Virus record (IMG/VR): IMGVR_UViG_3300031621_000022
Location: 1 to 28,589 of that record
Direction: 5' to 3' (one strand)
DNA length: 28,589 bases
From: a virus
Shown here: one piece after another, positions 1 to 8,731 of the stretch
How the letters are laid out: each line of letters starts with the position of its first letter
How positions within the stretch are numbered: the stretch's first letter is position 1
The notes under the pieces: generated by a model
What the model saw: only the letters and a program-made list of their open reading frames with translations
Databases searched by the model: none
Told to the model about the DNA's origin: nothing
Made by a program: the position numbers and the translations under genes

Positions 1-2
1 TT

Positions 3-632
3 GGTTGTGATCCATACGATATATCGGGCACTACAGATGGCAGAGGATCCAATGGATCTCTTCATGGGTTAACAAAGTTTTCAATGGAAGATGTGCCGCC
101 TAATATGTTTTTTTTAGAATACATAGCAAGACCACAAACAGCTGAAATATTTTTTGAAGATGTACTAATGGCTTGCGTGTTTTATGGAATGCCAATCCTG
201 GCTGAAAATAATAAGCCTAGATTATTATATTATTTTAAACGAAGAGGATACAGGGGTTATTCAATTAACAGACCTGATAAAAAATATAACAAACTTTCTG
301 TAACGGAAAAAGAGTTAGGTGGAATACCTAATTCCAGTGAAGACATTAAACAAGCACACGCGGCGGCTATAGAAACTTACATAAATGATTTTGTAGGTTT
401 AAAAGAAACCGGTTATGGTGATGTGTATTTTCAAAGAACATTAGAAGATTGGGCTAAGTTTAATATCAACAATAGAACAAAGCATGATGCATCCATTAGT
501 TCAGGACTTGCTTTAATGGCTTGTAATAAACATAGGTATGCTCCAAATGCACCTAGACAAAAACCGCAGGCAATAGATCTAGGTATTAAAAAGTACGATA
601 ATAAAGGTTCAACATCAAAAATAATAAGTTAA
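3..632 (+). CDS. Terminase large subunit, C-terminal nuclease part (5' partial)
   Basis: The frame is open from the first complete codon of the window, so the gene begins upstream; 209 residues are visible. Terminase large subunits pump DNA into the prohead and cut it with a C-terminal RNase H-fold nuclease, and only that nuclease half is present. The three expected acidic positions are visible: Asp3 in GCDPYD, Glu68 in ILAENN, and Asp162 in KHDASISSGLAL. The first follows a typical strand and the last precedes a helix, as in the family. The ATPase (Walker) half is not in the window. An internal ATG at 84 could be mistaken for the start, but it would remove the first catalytic Asp. The portal gene follows with no gap, the usual terminase-portal order. 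Identification rests on motif layout and position, without a database search. Confidence 0.88.
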   Translation, partial: GCDPYDISGTTDGRGSNGSLHGLTKFSMEDVPPNMFFLEYIARPQTAEIFFEDVLMACVFYGMPILAENNKPRLLYYFKRRGYRGYSINRPDKKYNKLSVTEKELGGIPNSSEDIKQAHAAAIETYINDFVGLKETGYGDVYFQRTLEDWAKFNINNRTKHDASISSGLALMACNKHRYAPNAPRQKPQAIDLGIKKYDNKGSTSKIIS

Positions 633-3020
633 ATGGGTATATATACTAACACCAATAGCGCTTTTCCTAGCCAAGTAGTAAGCGATGCAGAAAAAGCAAG
701 CTTAGAGTATGGAACTCAGGTTGGTCAAGCTATCGAATACGAATGGTTTGGTCAAGGGCGTACTAATGGTAATAGATACTTAACTAGTTGGAATCAATTT
801 CACCAATTAAGATTATATGCGCGAGGTGAGCAGTCAATACAAAAATACAAAGATGAATTGTCTATTAATGGTGATTTATCTTATTTAAATTTAGACTGGA
901 AACCAGTACCAATTTTATCTAAATTTGTAGATATAGTTGTTAACGGTATATCAGGAAAGTCTTATGATATTAAAGCCTATGCTCAAGATCCATCTTCTAT
1001 AAAGAAAAGAACAGACTATGCTTCTATGCTTTACGAAGACATGGTGGCAAAAGAATATTTAGAAAGCCTTAAGCAAACGTTAGGAATTGATTTATATCAA
1101 ACGCCTAATATTGATACAATACCAGAGTCTAAAGATGAATTAGAATTGCATATGCAGTTAAGCTACAAGCAGTCGGTTGAAATAGCAGAGGAAGAAGCTA
1201 TAGCGTCTGTGCTTGCTCAAAACAAATTTGATCTTACTAGAAGAAGATTAAATATGGATTTAACCGTATTAGGCATGGCAGTGGCTAAAACTAGCTTTAA
1301 CACTGCGGAAGGAATTACGGTTGATTATGTAGATCCTGCTTACGTTGTTTATTCTTATACAGAAGATCCAAACTTTGATGACGTATATTATGTAGGAGAA
1401 GTAAAGTCTATAACAATACCTGAGCTTAAAAAAGAATTTCCAAACATTTCAGAAGAAGAGCTTGAAAGAATTCAAAAAATGCCAGGTAATAGCCAATACA
1501 TAACTGGCTGGGGTAATTACGACGAAAACACAGTTCAAGTTTTATACTTTGATTATAAAACATACCATAATCAGGTGTTTAAAATAAAAGAAACACCACA
1601 AGGATTGATGAAAGCTTTAGAAAAGCCGGATTCATTTAATCCACCAGAAAATGACAACTTTGAAAGAGTGTCAAGATCTATTGAGGTTTTATATAACGGA
1701 GCGAAAGTATTAGGCTCTAATGAAATGATAAAGTGGGAGCTAGCAGAAAACATGTCTAGACCTACCGCTGATACAACTAAAGTAGAAATGAACTACGCTT
1801 TATGTGCACCTAGAATGTACAAAGGTCGTATTGAATCTATTGTAAGTAAATGTATTGGCTTTGCTGATATGATTCAGTTAACACATTTAAAACTGCAACA
1901 AGTATTATCTCGTATGGTGCCAGACGGTGTTTACCTAGATATGGACGGACTTGCGGAAGTTGATTTAGGTAACGGAACTAATTACAATCCAGCGGAAGCA
2001 TTGAATATGTATTTCCAAACAGGTTCGATAGTTGGTAGATCACTTACTCAAGATGGTGATATGAACCCAGGCAAAGTACCTATCCAAGAGCTTAACAGCT
2101 CTTCAGGTCAAGCTAAAATTGGAGCATTAATTCAAACATATCAATATTATTTACAAATGATACGTGATGTAACAGGGCTCAACGAGGCTAGAGACGGCAC
2201 CGCAATGGATAAAAACTCATTAGTAGGGCTGCAAAAAATGGCCGCTAACGCATCCAATGTAGCGACTAGGCACATTAATCAGTCTAGCCTTTACATTACT
2301 CTTAAACTAGCCGAAAACATTGCGCTTAAAATAGCTGATGCACTAGAATTTCCACTAACTAGAAGTGCTCTACAAAATTCTATATCTACATTTAACATTA
2401 AAACTTTAGACGAAATAGTAAACTTAAATCTTCATGATTTTGGTATATTTTTAGAATTGGAACCAGACGATGAGGAACAAGCCCAATTAGAAAATAACAT
2501 ACAAGTTGCACTGCAACAAGGCGGAATTGATCTTGAAGATGCTATAGACTTAAGAAACATTAAGAATCTTAAGTTAGCAAATCAAATGCTTAAAATAAAA
2601 CGCAAAGCAAAAGGCAAACAAGATCAGGCAAATCAACAAGCTAACATTGCAGCTCAAGGGCAATCTCAAGCAGCCACTGCAGAAAAAACAGCGATGGCTG
2701 AGGTACAAAAGCAAGAAGCTATAATGGGCGCAAATGTTCAGTTTGAACAGTCTAAAAATCAAATGGAAATTCAGCGTATGGAAATTGCGGCGCAGCTTGA
2801 AGCGCAAAAAATGCAAACTAGATTTCAATACGATATGCAGCTTAAACAAATAGACGTTCAAATGGTGCAGCAAAAAGAAGGTGCTATTGAAGATCGCAAA
2901 GACAATCGCAGCAAAATGGAAGCTTCCCAGCAAAGTGAATTAATAAGCCAAAGAAAAAACGACGGCTTACCTATAGACTTTGAAAATCAACCCGACACGG
3001 GTATGCAGGCTTTCATGTAG
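633..3020 (+). CDS. Portal protein
   Basis: A 795-residue protein starting directly after the terminase stop codon and ending in TAG. Portal proteins form the dodecameric ring at one capsid vertex through which DNA enters and leaves. Support comes from position (terminase, then this, then scaffold-like and capsid genes), size (podovirus portals are about 500-850 aa) and a mixed alpha/beta body with a charged N-terminal region (around WNQFHQLRLYARGEQS). The last ~130 residues (about 664-765) are Gln/Ala/Met-rich, strongly heptad-like helix, ending in an acidic segment (GLPIDFENQPDTG). Such a tail matches the helical barrel seen in P22-type portals and the C-termini of Bacteroidota podovirus portals as I remember them. 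No Shine-Dalgarno site precedes it; it is probably co-transcribed or translationally coupled with the terminase. Exact subfamily (crAss-like or other) cannot be fixed from sequence reading alone. Confidence 0.85.
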   Translation: MGIYTNTNSAFPSQVVSDAEKASLEYGTQVGQAIEYEWFGQGRTNGNRYLTSWNQFHQLRLYARGEQSIQKYKDELSINGDLSYLNLDWKPVPILSKFVDIVVNGISGKSYDIKAYAQDPSSIKKRTDYASMLYEDMVAKEYLESLKQTLGIDLYQTPNIDTIPESKDELELHMQLSYKQSVEIAEEEAIASVLAQNKFDLTRRRLNMDLTVLGMAVAKTSFNTAEGITVDYVDPAYVVYSYTEDPNFDDVYYVGEVKSITIPELKKEFPNISEEELERIQKMPGNSQYITGWGNYDENTVQVLYFDYKTYHNQVFKIKETPQGLMKALEKPDSFNPPENDNFERVSRSIEVLYNGAKVLGSNEMIKWELAENMSRPTADTTKVEMNYALCAPRMYKGRIESIVSKCIGFADMIQLTHLKLQQVLSRMVPDGVYLDMDGLAEVDLGNGTNYNPAEALNMYFQTGSIVGRSLTQDGDMNPGKVPIQELNSSSGQAKIGALIQTYQYYLQMIRDVTGLNEARDGTAMDKNSLVGLQKMAANASNVATRHINQSSLYITLKLAENIALKIADALEFPLTRSALQNSISTFNIKTLDEIVNLNLHDFGIFLELEPDDEEQAQLENNIQVALQQGGIDLEDAIDLRNIKNLKLANQMLKIKRKAKGKQDQANQQANIAAQGQSQAATAEKTAMAEVQKQEAIMGANVQFEQSKNQMEIQRMEIAAQLEAQKMQTRFQYDMQLKQIDVQMVQQKEGAIEDRKDNRSKMEASQQSELISQRKNDGLPIDFENQPDTGMQAFM

Positions 3021-3032
3021 AAAGTAAACAAT

Positions 3033-3054
3033 TATTTAATTATATTTTATTATG
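3033..3054 (+). promoter_or_regulatory. A/T-only leader directly before the scaffold-like gene (copy 1)
   Basis: The bases running into the ATG at 3052 form a pure A/T leader that matches the leader of the gene at 5818 in 20 of 22 positions (ATG included). No Shine-Dalgarno sequence is present. It may be a translation-initiation leader or part of a late promoter; the sequence does not decide between these. Confidence 0.4.
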
Positions 3055-4239
3055 TCAGAAGAAACAAAAACAAATGAACCTGTTAAACAGGAAGGTGAGT
3101 TTAAAGTTAAAAAGAAAACTCCTAAAAAATTAACAACACCTAGTGACGAACCGGTAAGAGTCAACATCAAAGAACCTTTGATTGAATTACCACCAGAAGT
3201 TACAAAAGTGGTAATACCAAATGAAGATGCCATTCAAATCGGAGAAACAAAGGAAGTATCTGTGGAAGAACCATCCGGAGATAGCCCAACGATGGGAGAA
3301 CCTATACAAGAGTCCAACACGGATGTTGAAGGGTTTTCTGCAATCAAAGAAGTAACAGAAACTGAAAAAGTTGAAGCTCAGGTAGAAAAAGCAATACAAG
3401 ACGAAAGAATTCTTGGTAAAGCTTTACCTGAAAATATTGAAAAGCTAGTTTCTTTTATGGAAGACACAGGCGGGACAATAGAGGACTATACCAGACTTAA
3501 TGCTGACTACTCTCAAGTGGATGATGTTACATTATTAAAAGAATATTATAAAAAAGAAAAGCCTTATTTAGAAGGCGAAGACATTGATATGTTATTAGAA
3601 GACTTTATCATTGATGAAGATATCGACGAAGATAGAGATGCGCGCAAGAAAAAAATTGCGTTTAAAGAAGAAGTTGCAAAAGCCAAAAGCTATTTAGAGG
3701 AAACAAAGAGTAAGTATTACGATGAGATCAAGTTGAGACCAGGCGTTACTCAAGACCAACAAAAAGCCACGGACTTTTTTAACCGATATAATAAGCAGCA
3801 AGAGCAAGCTGAGCAACAGCATGCACGATTCAAAGAAAGTACCAAAGAACATTTTAACGACAATTTCGAAGGTTTCGATATTAAGGTTGGTGAAAAAAGC
3901 TATAAGTACAATATTCAGAATCGTGATAAAGTTGCAGAAAGCCAATCGAATATTAACAACCTTGTCGGGAAGTTCCTAGACTCAGATGGTAATGTTAAAG
4001 ACACAAAAGGTTATCACAAAGCTATGTACGCTGCTGACAATGTAGATAAGATTGCAGCTCATTTTTATGAGCAAGGAAAAGCGGATGCCGTAAAAGAAGT
4101 TGTAAACAGTTCAAAAAATTTAAGTAGTACCAAAGCTAGGTCTACTCAAGGAGAAGTGTTTTTAAACGGATTTAAGGTTAAAGCTATTTCAGGCGCTGAT
4201 TCTACAAAACTAAAAATTAAAACAAAAAAATTTAACTAA
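3052..4239 (+). CDS. Acidic protein between portal and capsid genes, probable scaffold
   Basis: A 395-residue hydrophilic protein that I do not recognise by sequence family. It sits between portal and major capsid genes, the standard place for an assembly scaffold. The first ~110 residues are rich in Lys, Pro, Glu and Thr and look disordered. The middle (about 110-290) is highly charged and helix-prone with acidic stretches (FIIDEDIDEDRD). The last ~20 residues are basic (KLKIKTKKFN at the end), recalling the basic C-terminal helix by which P22-like scaffolds bind coat protein. No protease motif is visible, and no separate prohead protease gene lies nearby, so scaffold removal without cleavage would be expected. 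Alternative: a minor head protein. Scaffold function is inferred from position and composition. Confidence 0.55.
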   Translation: MSEETKTNEPVKQEGEFKVKKKTPKKLTTPSDEPVRVNIKEPLIELPPEVTKVVIPNEDAIQIGETKEVSVEEPSGDSPTMGEPIQESNTDVEGFSAIKEVTETEKVEAQVEKAIQDERILGKALPENIEKLVSFMEDTGGTIEDYTRLNADYSQVDDVTLLKEYYKKEKPYLEGEDIDMLLEDFIIDEDIDEDRDARKKKIAFKEEVAKAKSYLEETKSKYYDEIKLRPGVTQDQQKATDFFNRYNKQQEQAEQQHARFKESTKEHFNDNFEGFDIKVGEKSYKYNIQNRDKVAESQSNINNLVGKFLDSDGNVKDTKGYHKAMYAADNVDKIAAHFYEQGKADAVKEVVNSSKNLSSTKARSTQGEVFLNGFKVKAISGADSTKLKIKTKKFN

Positions 4240-4253
4240 AAAAACAAAAAATT

Positions 4254-5732
4254 ATGGCTTTAAGTCCTCAATTTGGTAGTTTAATCCCTTCTTCACAGCA
4301 GGAGATTTTAAACAGTAACTACCTACAATTTAACGGTGGTGCTGCAGCGGGTGATACAAACACTTTTGCTCAACAATACTTACCAGAAATTTATGAACAA
4401 GAAGTAGAGCGTTACGGAAACCGTACGTTATCTGGATTCTTAAGAATGGTTGGCGCTGAAATGCCAATGACAAGTGATCAAGTAATTTGGTCAGAACAAA
4501 ATAGATTACACATTTCCTATGACAATTGTATCCAAGGTGTTGCAGGCGGGATAGCCGCTGGAGTAATTAGAGTAGCTCCAATTGCTGGATCCCCTGCTGT
4601 GCAAAATGTTATATCTGTAAATGACACTGTTGTTATTTTAGACACTGTTACAGGTGCAGAAACAAAAGGTATTGTTACGGTTTCTACTCAAAATGCAGCT
4701 GCAGTTGATGGTGACATTACTGTTGTAACATTTGACAATCTTGGATTTGCCGGTTACACAAGTGGTTCTGTAAAAGTATTTGTGTATGGTTCTTCTTATT
4801 CAAAAGGAACTAGTATGGTTAACGGTGGTACAGTAGCCGCTGGAACTCAGCCTAGAATTTCTGTTGAGCCACAACTTACTCAATATTCTAATTCACCAAT
4901 TATATTAAGAAGCCAGTACGTAGTATCTGGATCTGATATGGCACAAATTGGATGGGTTGAAGTTGCAACTGAAGATGGAACATCTGGATATTTATGGTAT
5001 TTAAAAGCTGAATCTGAAACTCGTTTACGTTTTGAAGATTACTTAGAAATGTCAATGATTGAAAGTGAATACAATCAAATTGCTCCTGGCGTAGGAGTTG
5101 GTTCTAGTCTTATTCCAGGATCTGAAGGTTTATTTTCTGCTATTCAATCTCGTGGAAATGTAGAAGTAGGATTTACTGCTGCCGCTGGACTTGACGAATT
5201 TGATGCTATCCTTAAAAATTTAGATACTCAAGGAGCAATTGAAGAAAACATGTTATTTTTACAAAGACAAACATCTCTTGATTTTGACGATATGTTAGCT
5301 TCTATTTCTGGTGGATTCGCTGGAGGTACTGCTTTTGGATTATTTGAAAATTCTGAAGAAATGGCTTTAAACTTAGGATTTAGCGGATTCCGTAGAGGGT
5401 CTTACGATTTCTATAAGACTGATTGGAAATACTTAAATGACGCTTCTACTCGTGGAGGAATCAACGGTATTAATTCAGTTGAAGGTGTATTAGTACCAGC
5501 TGGAACTTCTACAGTTTACGATCAGATCTTAGGAACTAATATCCGTCGACCATTCTTACACGTACGTTACAGAGCTTCACAATCTGATGACAGACGTATG
5601 AAGTCTTGGTTAACTGGTTCTGCTGGTGGTGCATTTACTTCAACTCTTGATGCTATGGAAGTAAACTTCCTATCTGAAAGATGTTTAGTAACTCAAGCTG
5701 CTAACAACTTTGTATTATTTAAAGGAATCTAA
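4254..5732 (+). CDS. Major capsid protein
   Basis: A 492-residue protein following the scaffold-like gene after a 14-nt A-rich gap with no Shine-Dalgarno site. It is the expected coat protein: placement, size, and a sequence resembling major capsid proteins of Bacteroidota podoviruses, including an SDMAQIGWVEVATEDG stretch followed by RFEDYLEMSMIESE. These are presumed HK97-fold proteins. An insertion-like, Ala/Gly/Val-rich beta segment at about residues 85-185 may be a surface domain. The second half is Gly- and Phe-rich (FLKN, GGFAGG, GFSGFRRGS). Its codons look more uniform than those of its neighbours, as is common for the most abundant virion protein, but I did not compute this. A terminator-like hairpin follows within 25 nt of the stop, suggesting that many transcripts end after this gene. 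Confidence 0.85.
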   Translation: MALSPQFGSLIPSSQQEILNSNYLQFNGGAAAGDTNTFAQQYLPEIYEQEVERYGNRTLSGFLRMVGAEMPMTSDQVIWSEQNRLHISYDNCIQGVAGGIAAGVIRVAPIAGSPAVQNVISVNDTVVILDTVTGAETKGIVTVSTQNAAAVDGDITVVTFDNLGFAGYTSGSVKVFVYGSSYSKGTSMVNGGTVAAGTQPRISVEPQLTQYSNSPIILRSQYVVSGSDMAQIGWVEVATEDGTSGYLWYLKAESETRLRFEDYLEMSMIESEYNQIAPGVGVGSSLIPGSEGLFSAIQSRGNVEVGFTAAAGLDEFDAILKNLDTQGAIEENMLFLQRQTSLDFDDMLASISGGFAGGTAFGLFENSEEMALNLGFSGFRRGSYDFYKTDWKYLNDASTRGGINGINSVEGVLVPAGTSTVYDQILGTNIRRPFLHVRYRASQSDDRRMKSWLTGSAGGAFTSTLDAMEVNFLSERCLVTQAANNFVLFKGI

Positions 5733-5755
5733 TTGATTCAACATTAATGTAATTC

Positions 5756-5796
5756 TTACCCTTGTTGTACTGACAGGGGTAATTATTACTTTTATA
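5756..5796 (+). terminator. Probable intrinsic terminator after the capsid gene
   Basis: Arms TTACCCTTGT (5756-5765) and ACAGGGGTAA (5773-5782) pair over 10 positions, one of them a G-U wobble, around a 7-nt loop. A T-rich run (TTATTACTTTTAT) follows. This is the layout of a Rho-independent terminator and lies 24 nt after the capsid stop codon. It could be partial, setting a high capsid-to-downstream ratio. Confidence 0.65.
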
Positions 5797-5798
5797 AC

Positions 5799-5820
5799 TA
5801 TTTAATTTTATTATATTATG
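5799..5820 (+). promoter_or_regulatory. A/T-only leader before the 274-aa gene (copy 2)
   Basis: This leader runs directly into the ATG at 5818 and matches the one at 3033-3054 at 20 of 22 positions. It sits just after the terminator-like hairpin, where either a new promoter or a strong translation leader would be useful. No Shine-Dalgarno site is present. Confidence 0.4.
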
Positions 5821-6642
5821 GCTAAACAAGCTAAAGCACAACAAGTTGAGGTTGCACCTCAAGAAGAAGTGGTAACAAAAGTTGCTACTCCAGTAAAACC
5901 CGCAAAACCAAAGTGGGAAATTAAAGATAGAGTTTACTATTTAACAGGTAGTAAAAACCCTTTAACATTGACAATTCCTGGTAAACATACAAGGAAACAT
6001 GCGTTGTTATACTTTGATTTAAAAACTGGAAAACAAAGAGAAATAAGATATGCTACTAATCAAGATTCGCCTCTTGTTGATGAGCAAAAAGGCGAGGTTA
6101 CAATGGGGCATATTAGGTTTCAAAAAGGATCTTTAACTGTAAAGAAAGAACAACAAAATTTACAAAAACTGCTATCAATATATCATCCTTTAAAGGGTAA
6201 ATTATATGACGAGTTTAGTGCTAAAGAAGAAGCTGTGGATCAATTACAGATATTAGACCTTCAAATAGACGCTATGAACGCAGCTAGAAGTATAGATGTA
6301 GATCAAGCAGAGGCTATACTAAGAGTTGAAATAGGTTCTAAAGTAAATGAAATGAGTTCTAAAGAACTTAAAAGAGACTTACTATTGTTTGCTAGAAGCA
6401 ATCCTGCATTGTTTATTAACTTAGCTAATGATGAAAATGTTCAATTAAGAAACTTTGCTATTAGAGCGCAAGAAGTTGGTATTATAAGCCTATCACAAGA
6501 TCAACGTACGTTTATGTGGGTATCAACTGGTAGAAAATTAATGAACGTTCCTTTTGACGAAAACCCTTACTCAGCATTTGCAGCTTTCTTAAAAACAGAT
6601 GAAGGAGTAGAAATCTATAAGTCTATAGATAAAAAACTATAA
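5818..6642 (+). CDS. Conserved head-associated phage protein, function unknown
   Basis: A 274-residue protein with a Lys/Ala/Gln/Pro-rich N-terminal ~32 residues (probably disordered), then a compact globular part. The globular part opens with beta-type segments (VYYLTGSKNPLTLTIPGK, GKQREIRY) and continues as helices. The end, NVPFDENPYSAFAAFLKTDEG, resembles the C-terminus of a structural protein I associate with marine tailed phages, but I cannot name a family. It lies between capsid and connector genes and is bracketed by two hairpins (5756-5782 and 6662-6683), so it may be transcribed or dosed separately. A role at the head surface or head-tail joint is inferred from location only. No enzymatic motif is visible. 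Confidence 0.6.
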   Translation: MAKQAKAQQVEVAPQEEVVTKVATPVKPAKPKWEIKDRVYYLTGSKNPLTLTIPGKHTRKHALLYFDLKTGKQREIRYATNQDSPLVDEQKGEVTMGHIRFQKGSLTVKKEQQNLQKLLSIYHPLKGKLYDEFSAKEEAVDQLQILDLQIDAMNAARSIDVDQAEAILRVEIGSKVNEMSSKELKRDLLLFARSNPALFINLANDENVQLRNFAIRAQEVGIISLSQDQRTFMWVSTGRKLMNVPFDENPYSAFAAFLKTDEGVEIYKSIDKKL

Positions 6643-6661
6643 AAACAAGTAATATTAATAC

Positions 6662-6683
6662 AGGGCTCGTTTACTCGGGCCCT
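6662..6683 (+). terminator. Strong hairpin after the 274-aa gene, possible terminator or processing site
   Basis: AGGGCTCG (6662-6669) pairs fully with CGGGCCCT (6676-6683), with one G-T wobble, around a 6-nt loop. The stem extends outward for five more A/T pairs after one mismatch. It is one of the most GC-rich short stretches in the window and lies in an otherwise A/T-only gap. The downstream side lacks a clean T-run, so it may be an RNA processing or stability element rather than a simple terminator. Confidence 0.55.
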
Positions 6684-6703
6684 ATATTATAACACAATAA
6701 AAA

Positions 6704-7492
6704 ATGGCGGTAAATATAAATACAGTATATCAAACAGTCTTGTATATTATAAACAAAGAACAAAGAGGTTATATAACACCTGCTGAATTTAATAGCTTAG
6801 CAGATCAAGTGCAAGATGAGATATTTCAATCATATTTTCCAGACGGTAATCAATTAAATCGTCAAAATCAAAACAATACACAAAACGATACAGAGTTTTT
6901 TAATGTATTTAAAAATATTGACTATAGATTATATCCTTTTGAAAATGAAGTTAGTTTTGTTTATGACACGGCTAATTTTGTTTGGCAATACACTGACCCT
7001 AACGACGAAGGTTTAATTGGTCAAATATATTTAATAGGAGATATTATATCGCAGTACAATAGTGATAATTCTACTTCACAGCCTCCTTCCGTAAGTGATA
7101 CTAATCAAAATTCTATAACTCAATTGGCTAGTAAAAAAGATTATAATAAATTAATAAGATCAAAATTAACTGCACCCACAAGGCAATATCCTTTATGCTT
7201 TAAAACAAATGTATTAAATACACTAGCTTTATCAGTTAACCCTAACCCCGATACTTTATTAGTTAATTGTATATTTAAGCCTATCCCTCCAAGATGGGGG
7301 TTTTTTGTAGGAGCCTTAGGCCAATACTTAAATAGCGCTGCAAATTCAGTAGATTTTCAATTAGATATTTCTGAGCAAAATAATTTAGTAATAAATATTT
7401 TAAAATACTGTGGAATTATAATAAATGATCCTACAATTATACAAGCCGCAGCTCAAGAAGCTCAGCAGGCATCAATTAACGAAAAATCATAG
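6704..7492 (+). CDS. Probable head-tail connector / ring protein
   Basis: A 262-residue protein with a helical N-terminus (VYQTVLYIINKEQRGYITPA, then EFNSLADQVQDEIF) that resembles small neck proteins of Bacteroidota podoviruses as I remember them. A Gln/Asn-rich linker (about 46-62) and a beta-rich central part follow. The C-terminus is Gln/Ala-rich helix. It is the first gene after the head module and is followed 6 nt later by another connector-type gene, then by the stabilization protein, so a role in closing the portal vertex is likely. It ends in TAG with a TAA codon immediately after (tandem stops). Which ring it forms (gp4-like or other) cannot be decided here. Confidence 0.6.
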   Translation: MAVNINTVYQTVLYIINKEQRGYITPAEFNSLADQVQDEIFQSYFPDGNQLNRQNQNNTQNDTEFFNVFKNIDYRLYPFENEVSFVYDTANFVWQYTDPNDEGLIGQIYLIGDIISQYNSDNSTSQPPSVSDTNQNSITQLASKKDYNKLIRSKLTAPTRQYPLCFKTNVLNTLALSVNPNPDTLLVNCIFKPIPPRWGFFVGALGQYLNSAANSVDFQLDISEQNNLVINILKYCGIIINDPTIIQAAAQEAQQASINEKS

Positions 7493-7498
7493 TAACAG

Positions 7499-8725
7499 AT
7501 GGGTTTAATAACTGAAACAAATCAACAATATTACCAAGGAGCCCAAGGATTTTTATCTGCAACTGGAGCAATTAATGAAACATTTTCAACTACTTTTGAT
7601 ACGGACTTAATATTTGGTGATTGGAATCCAGCTAATGCTAATTATGCTTTAAACAACTTTAAAGTATATACAAGCGCAACTGGGTTGCCACAAACTTATG
7701 CAGAATACTTATTAGCTTATTCTGTTTCAAATAATATTATAAATATTGACGCCGCTTTAACAGCCGGAACTTTTGTTGTTGTGCAATTAAAAGTATTAAG
7801 CGGAGGTAAGTATGGCCAAACAGAAGCTGAAAAAGCTTACGGAGATACCGTGGAAGATAATTACGGAAGCTATGAATATATAAAATTAACAGATGCTATA
7901 GACAACTTTATGGTTGGCTATGTAGGTGATGGCAAACTAATACAAAACGCTAAAAAATCTGATGTATTGTTTTTTGCAAAAAGAAGTTTGCAAGAATTTA
8001 GTTATGACACTTTAAAAAGTATTCATTCTCAAGAGCTGAGTATACCAGCTAGCTTAAGCGTTATACTACCTCAAGACTATGTTAACTATGTAAGAGTATC
8101 TTGGATAGATCAATTGGGTGTAAAAAGAATTATATACCCAGCAAACAATTTAACTATAGCTCCTTTTGAAACACCTATTCAAGATCAAGTAGGCGAACCA
8201 ACTCAAGATAACTTTGGAGAGAATATAGAAGGAACTTCTCTTACGGTTGAAAGATGGAAAAGCGCTAATGACGGTTTAATAAACGGTCAGCTAATCAACA
8301 ATATAGATGAAGCCGTGGACTTTCAAAATGCTTATGGCTTTGAAGGTAGCTGGAATTGGGGAAGACAATATGGTTTAGACCCTCAAACATCTCAAATGAA
8401 CGGCTGGTTTAACATGGATGAAAGAGAAGGTAAAATGTCTTTTTCTAGCAATTTAGCCGGAAAGCTTATTGTGTTAGAATACATCTCTGACGGCTTGGGT
8501 TATGACTTGGATACTAAAGTACCTAAGTTAGCAGAAGATGCTTTATACGCGTCCATACTGCATTCTATAGTATCTACAAGGTCTGGGCAACAAGAATATT
8601 TAGTTCAAAGATTACAAAAAGACAGAAGAGCTAAATTAAGAAATACAAAAATAAGATTATCAAATATCAAGCTTGATGAAATTGTTCAAGTTATGAGAGG
8701 TAAATCTAAATGGATTAAACACTAA
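7499..8725 (+). CDS. Probable tail connector / tubular protein
   Basis: A 408-residue protein. The N-terminal ~105 residues are beta-rich and look like a short add-on domain. From about residue 120 the sequence (KLTDAIDNFMVGYVGDGKLI, FFAKRSLQEFSYDTLKSI, SLSVILPQDYVNYVRVSWID) is of the type found in neck/tail-tube A proteins of marine flavobacterial podoviruses. It sits between the first connector and the stabilization protein with 6-nt gaps on both sides, consistent with an adaptor ring joining portal to nozzle, like T7 gp11 or P22 gp4. No catalytic motif is visible. The C-terminus is basic and helical (RLQKDRRAKLRNTKIRL). Function is inferred from order and recalled sequence style. Confidence 0.62.
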   Translation: MGLITETNQQYYQGAQGFLSATGAINETFSTTFDTDLIFGDWNPANANYALNNFKVYTSATGLPQTYAEYLLAYSVSNNIINIDAALTAGTFVVVQLKVLSGGKYGQTEAEKAYGDTVEDNYGSYEYIKLTDAIDNFMVGYVGDGKLIQNAKKSDVLFFAKRSLQEFSYDTLKSIHSQELSIPASLSVILPQDYVNYVRVSWIDQLGVKRIIYPANNLTIAPFETPIQDQVGEPTQDNFGENIEGTSLTVERWKSANDGLINGQLINNIDEAVDFQNAYGFEGSWNWGRQYGLDPQTSQMNGWFNMDEREGKMSFSSNLAGKLIVLEYISDGLGYDLDTKVPKLAEDALYASILHSIVSTRSGQQEYLVQRLQKDRRAKLRNTKIRLSNIKLDEIVQVMRGKSKWIKH

Positions 8726-8731
8726 AATTTA

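Noticed and set aside
84-632. Reading the first gene as a complete 182-aa protein starting at 84
   Set aside because: The frame is open to the window edge and the first catalytic Asp of the terminase nuclease lies upstream of that ATG, so the gene is 5' truncated.
2574-2933. 119-aa minus-strand frame opposite the portal C-terminus
   Set aside because: It is a shadow of the Gln/Lys-rich helix. Its Leu/Phe-rich composition is what the reverse strand of such codons yields, and it has no leader or context.
2970-3030. A Bacteroidota-type promoter (TTTG and TAnnTTTG boxes) before the scaffold-like gene
   Set aside because: Only a TAnnnTTTG-like string is present, with the wrong spacing and no upstream TTTG partner at the right distance.
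3052-4239. Calling the scaffold-like gene a prohead protease-scaffold fusion
   Set aside because: No Ser/His catalytic pattern or protease-like N-terminal domain is visible; the protein is hydrophilic throughout.
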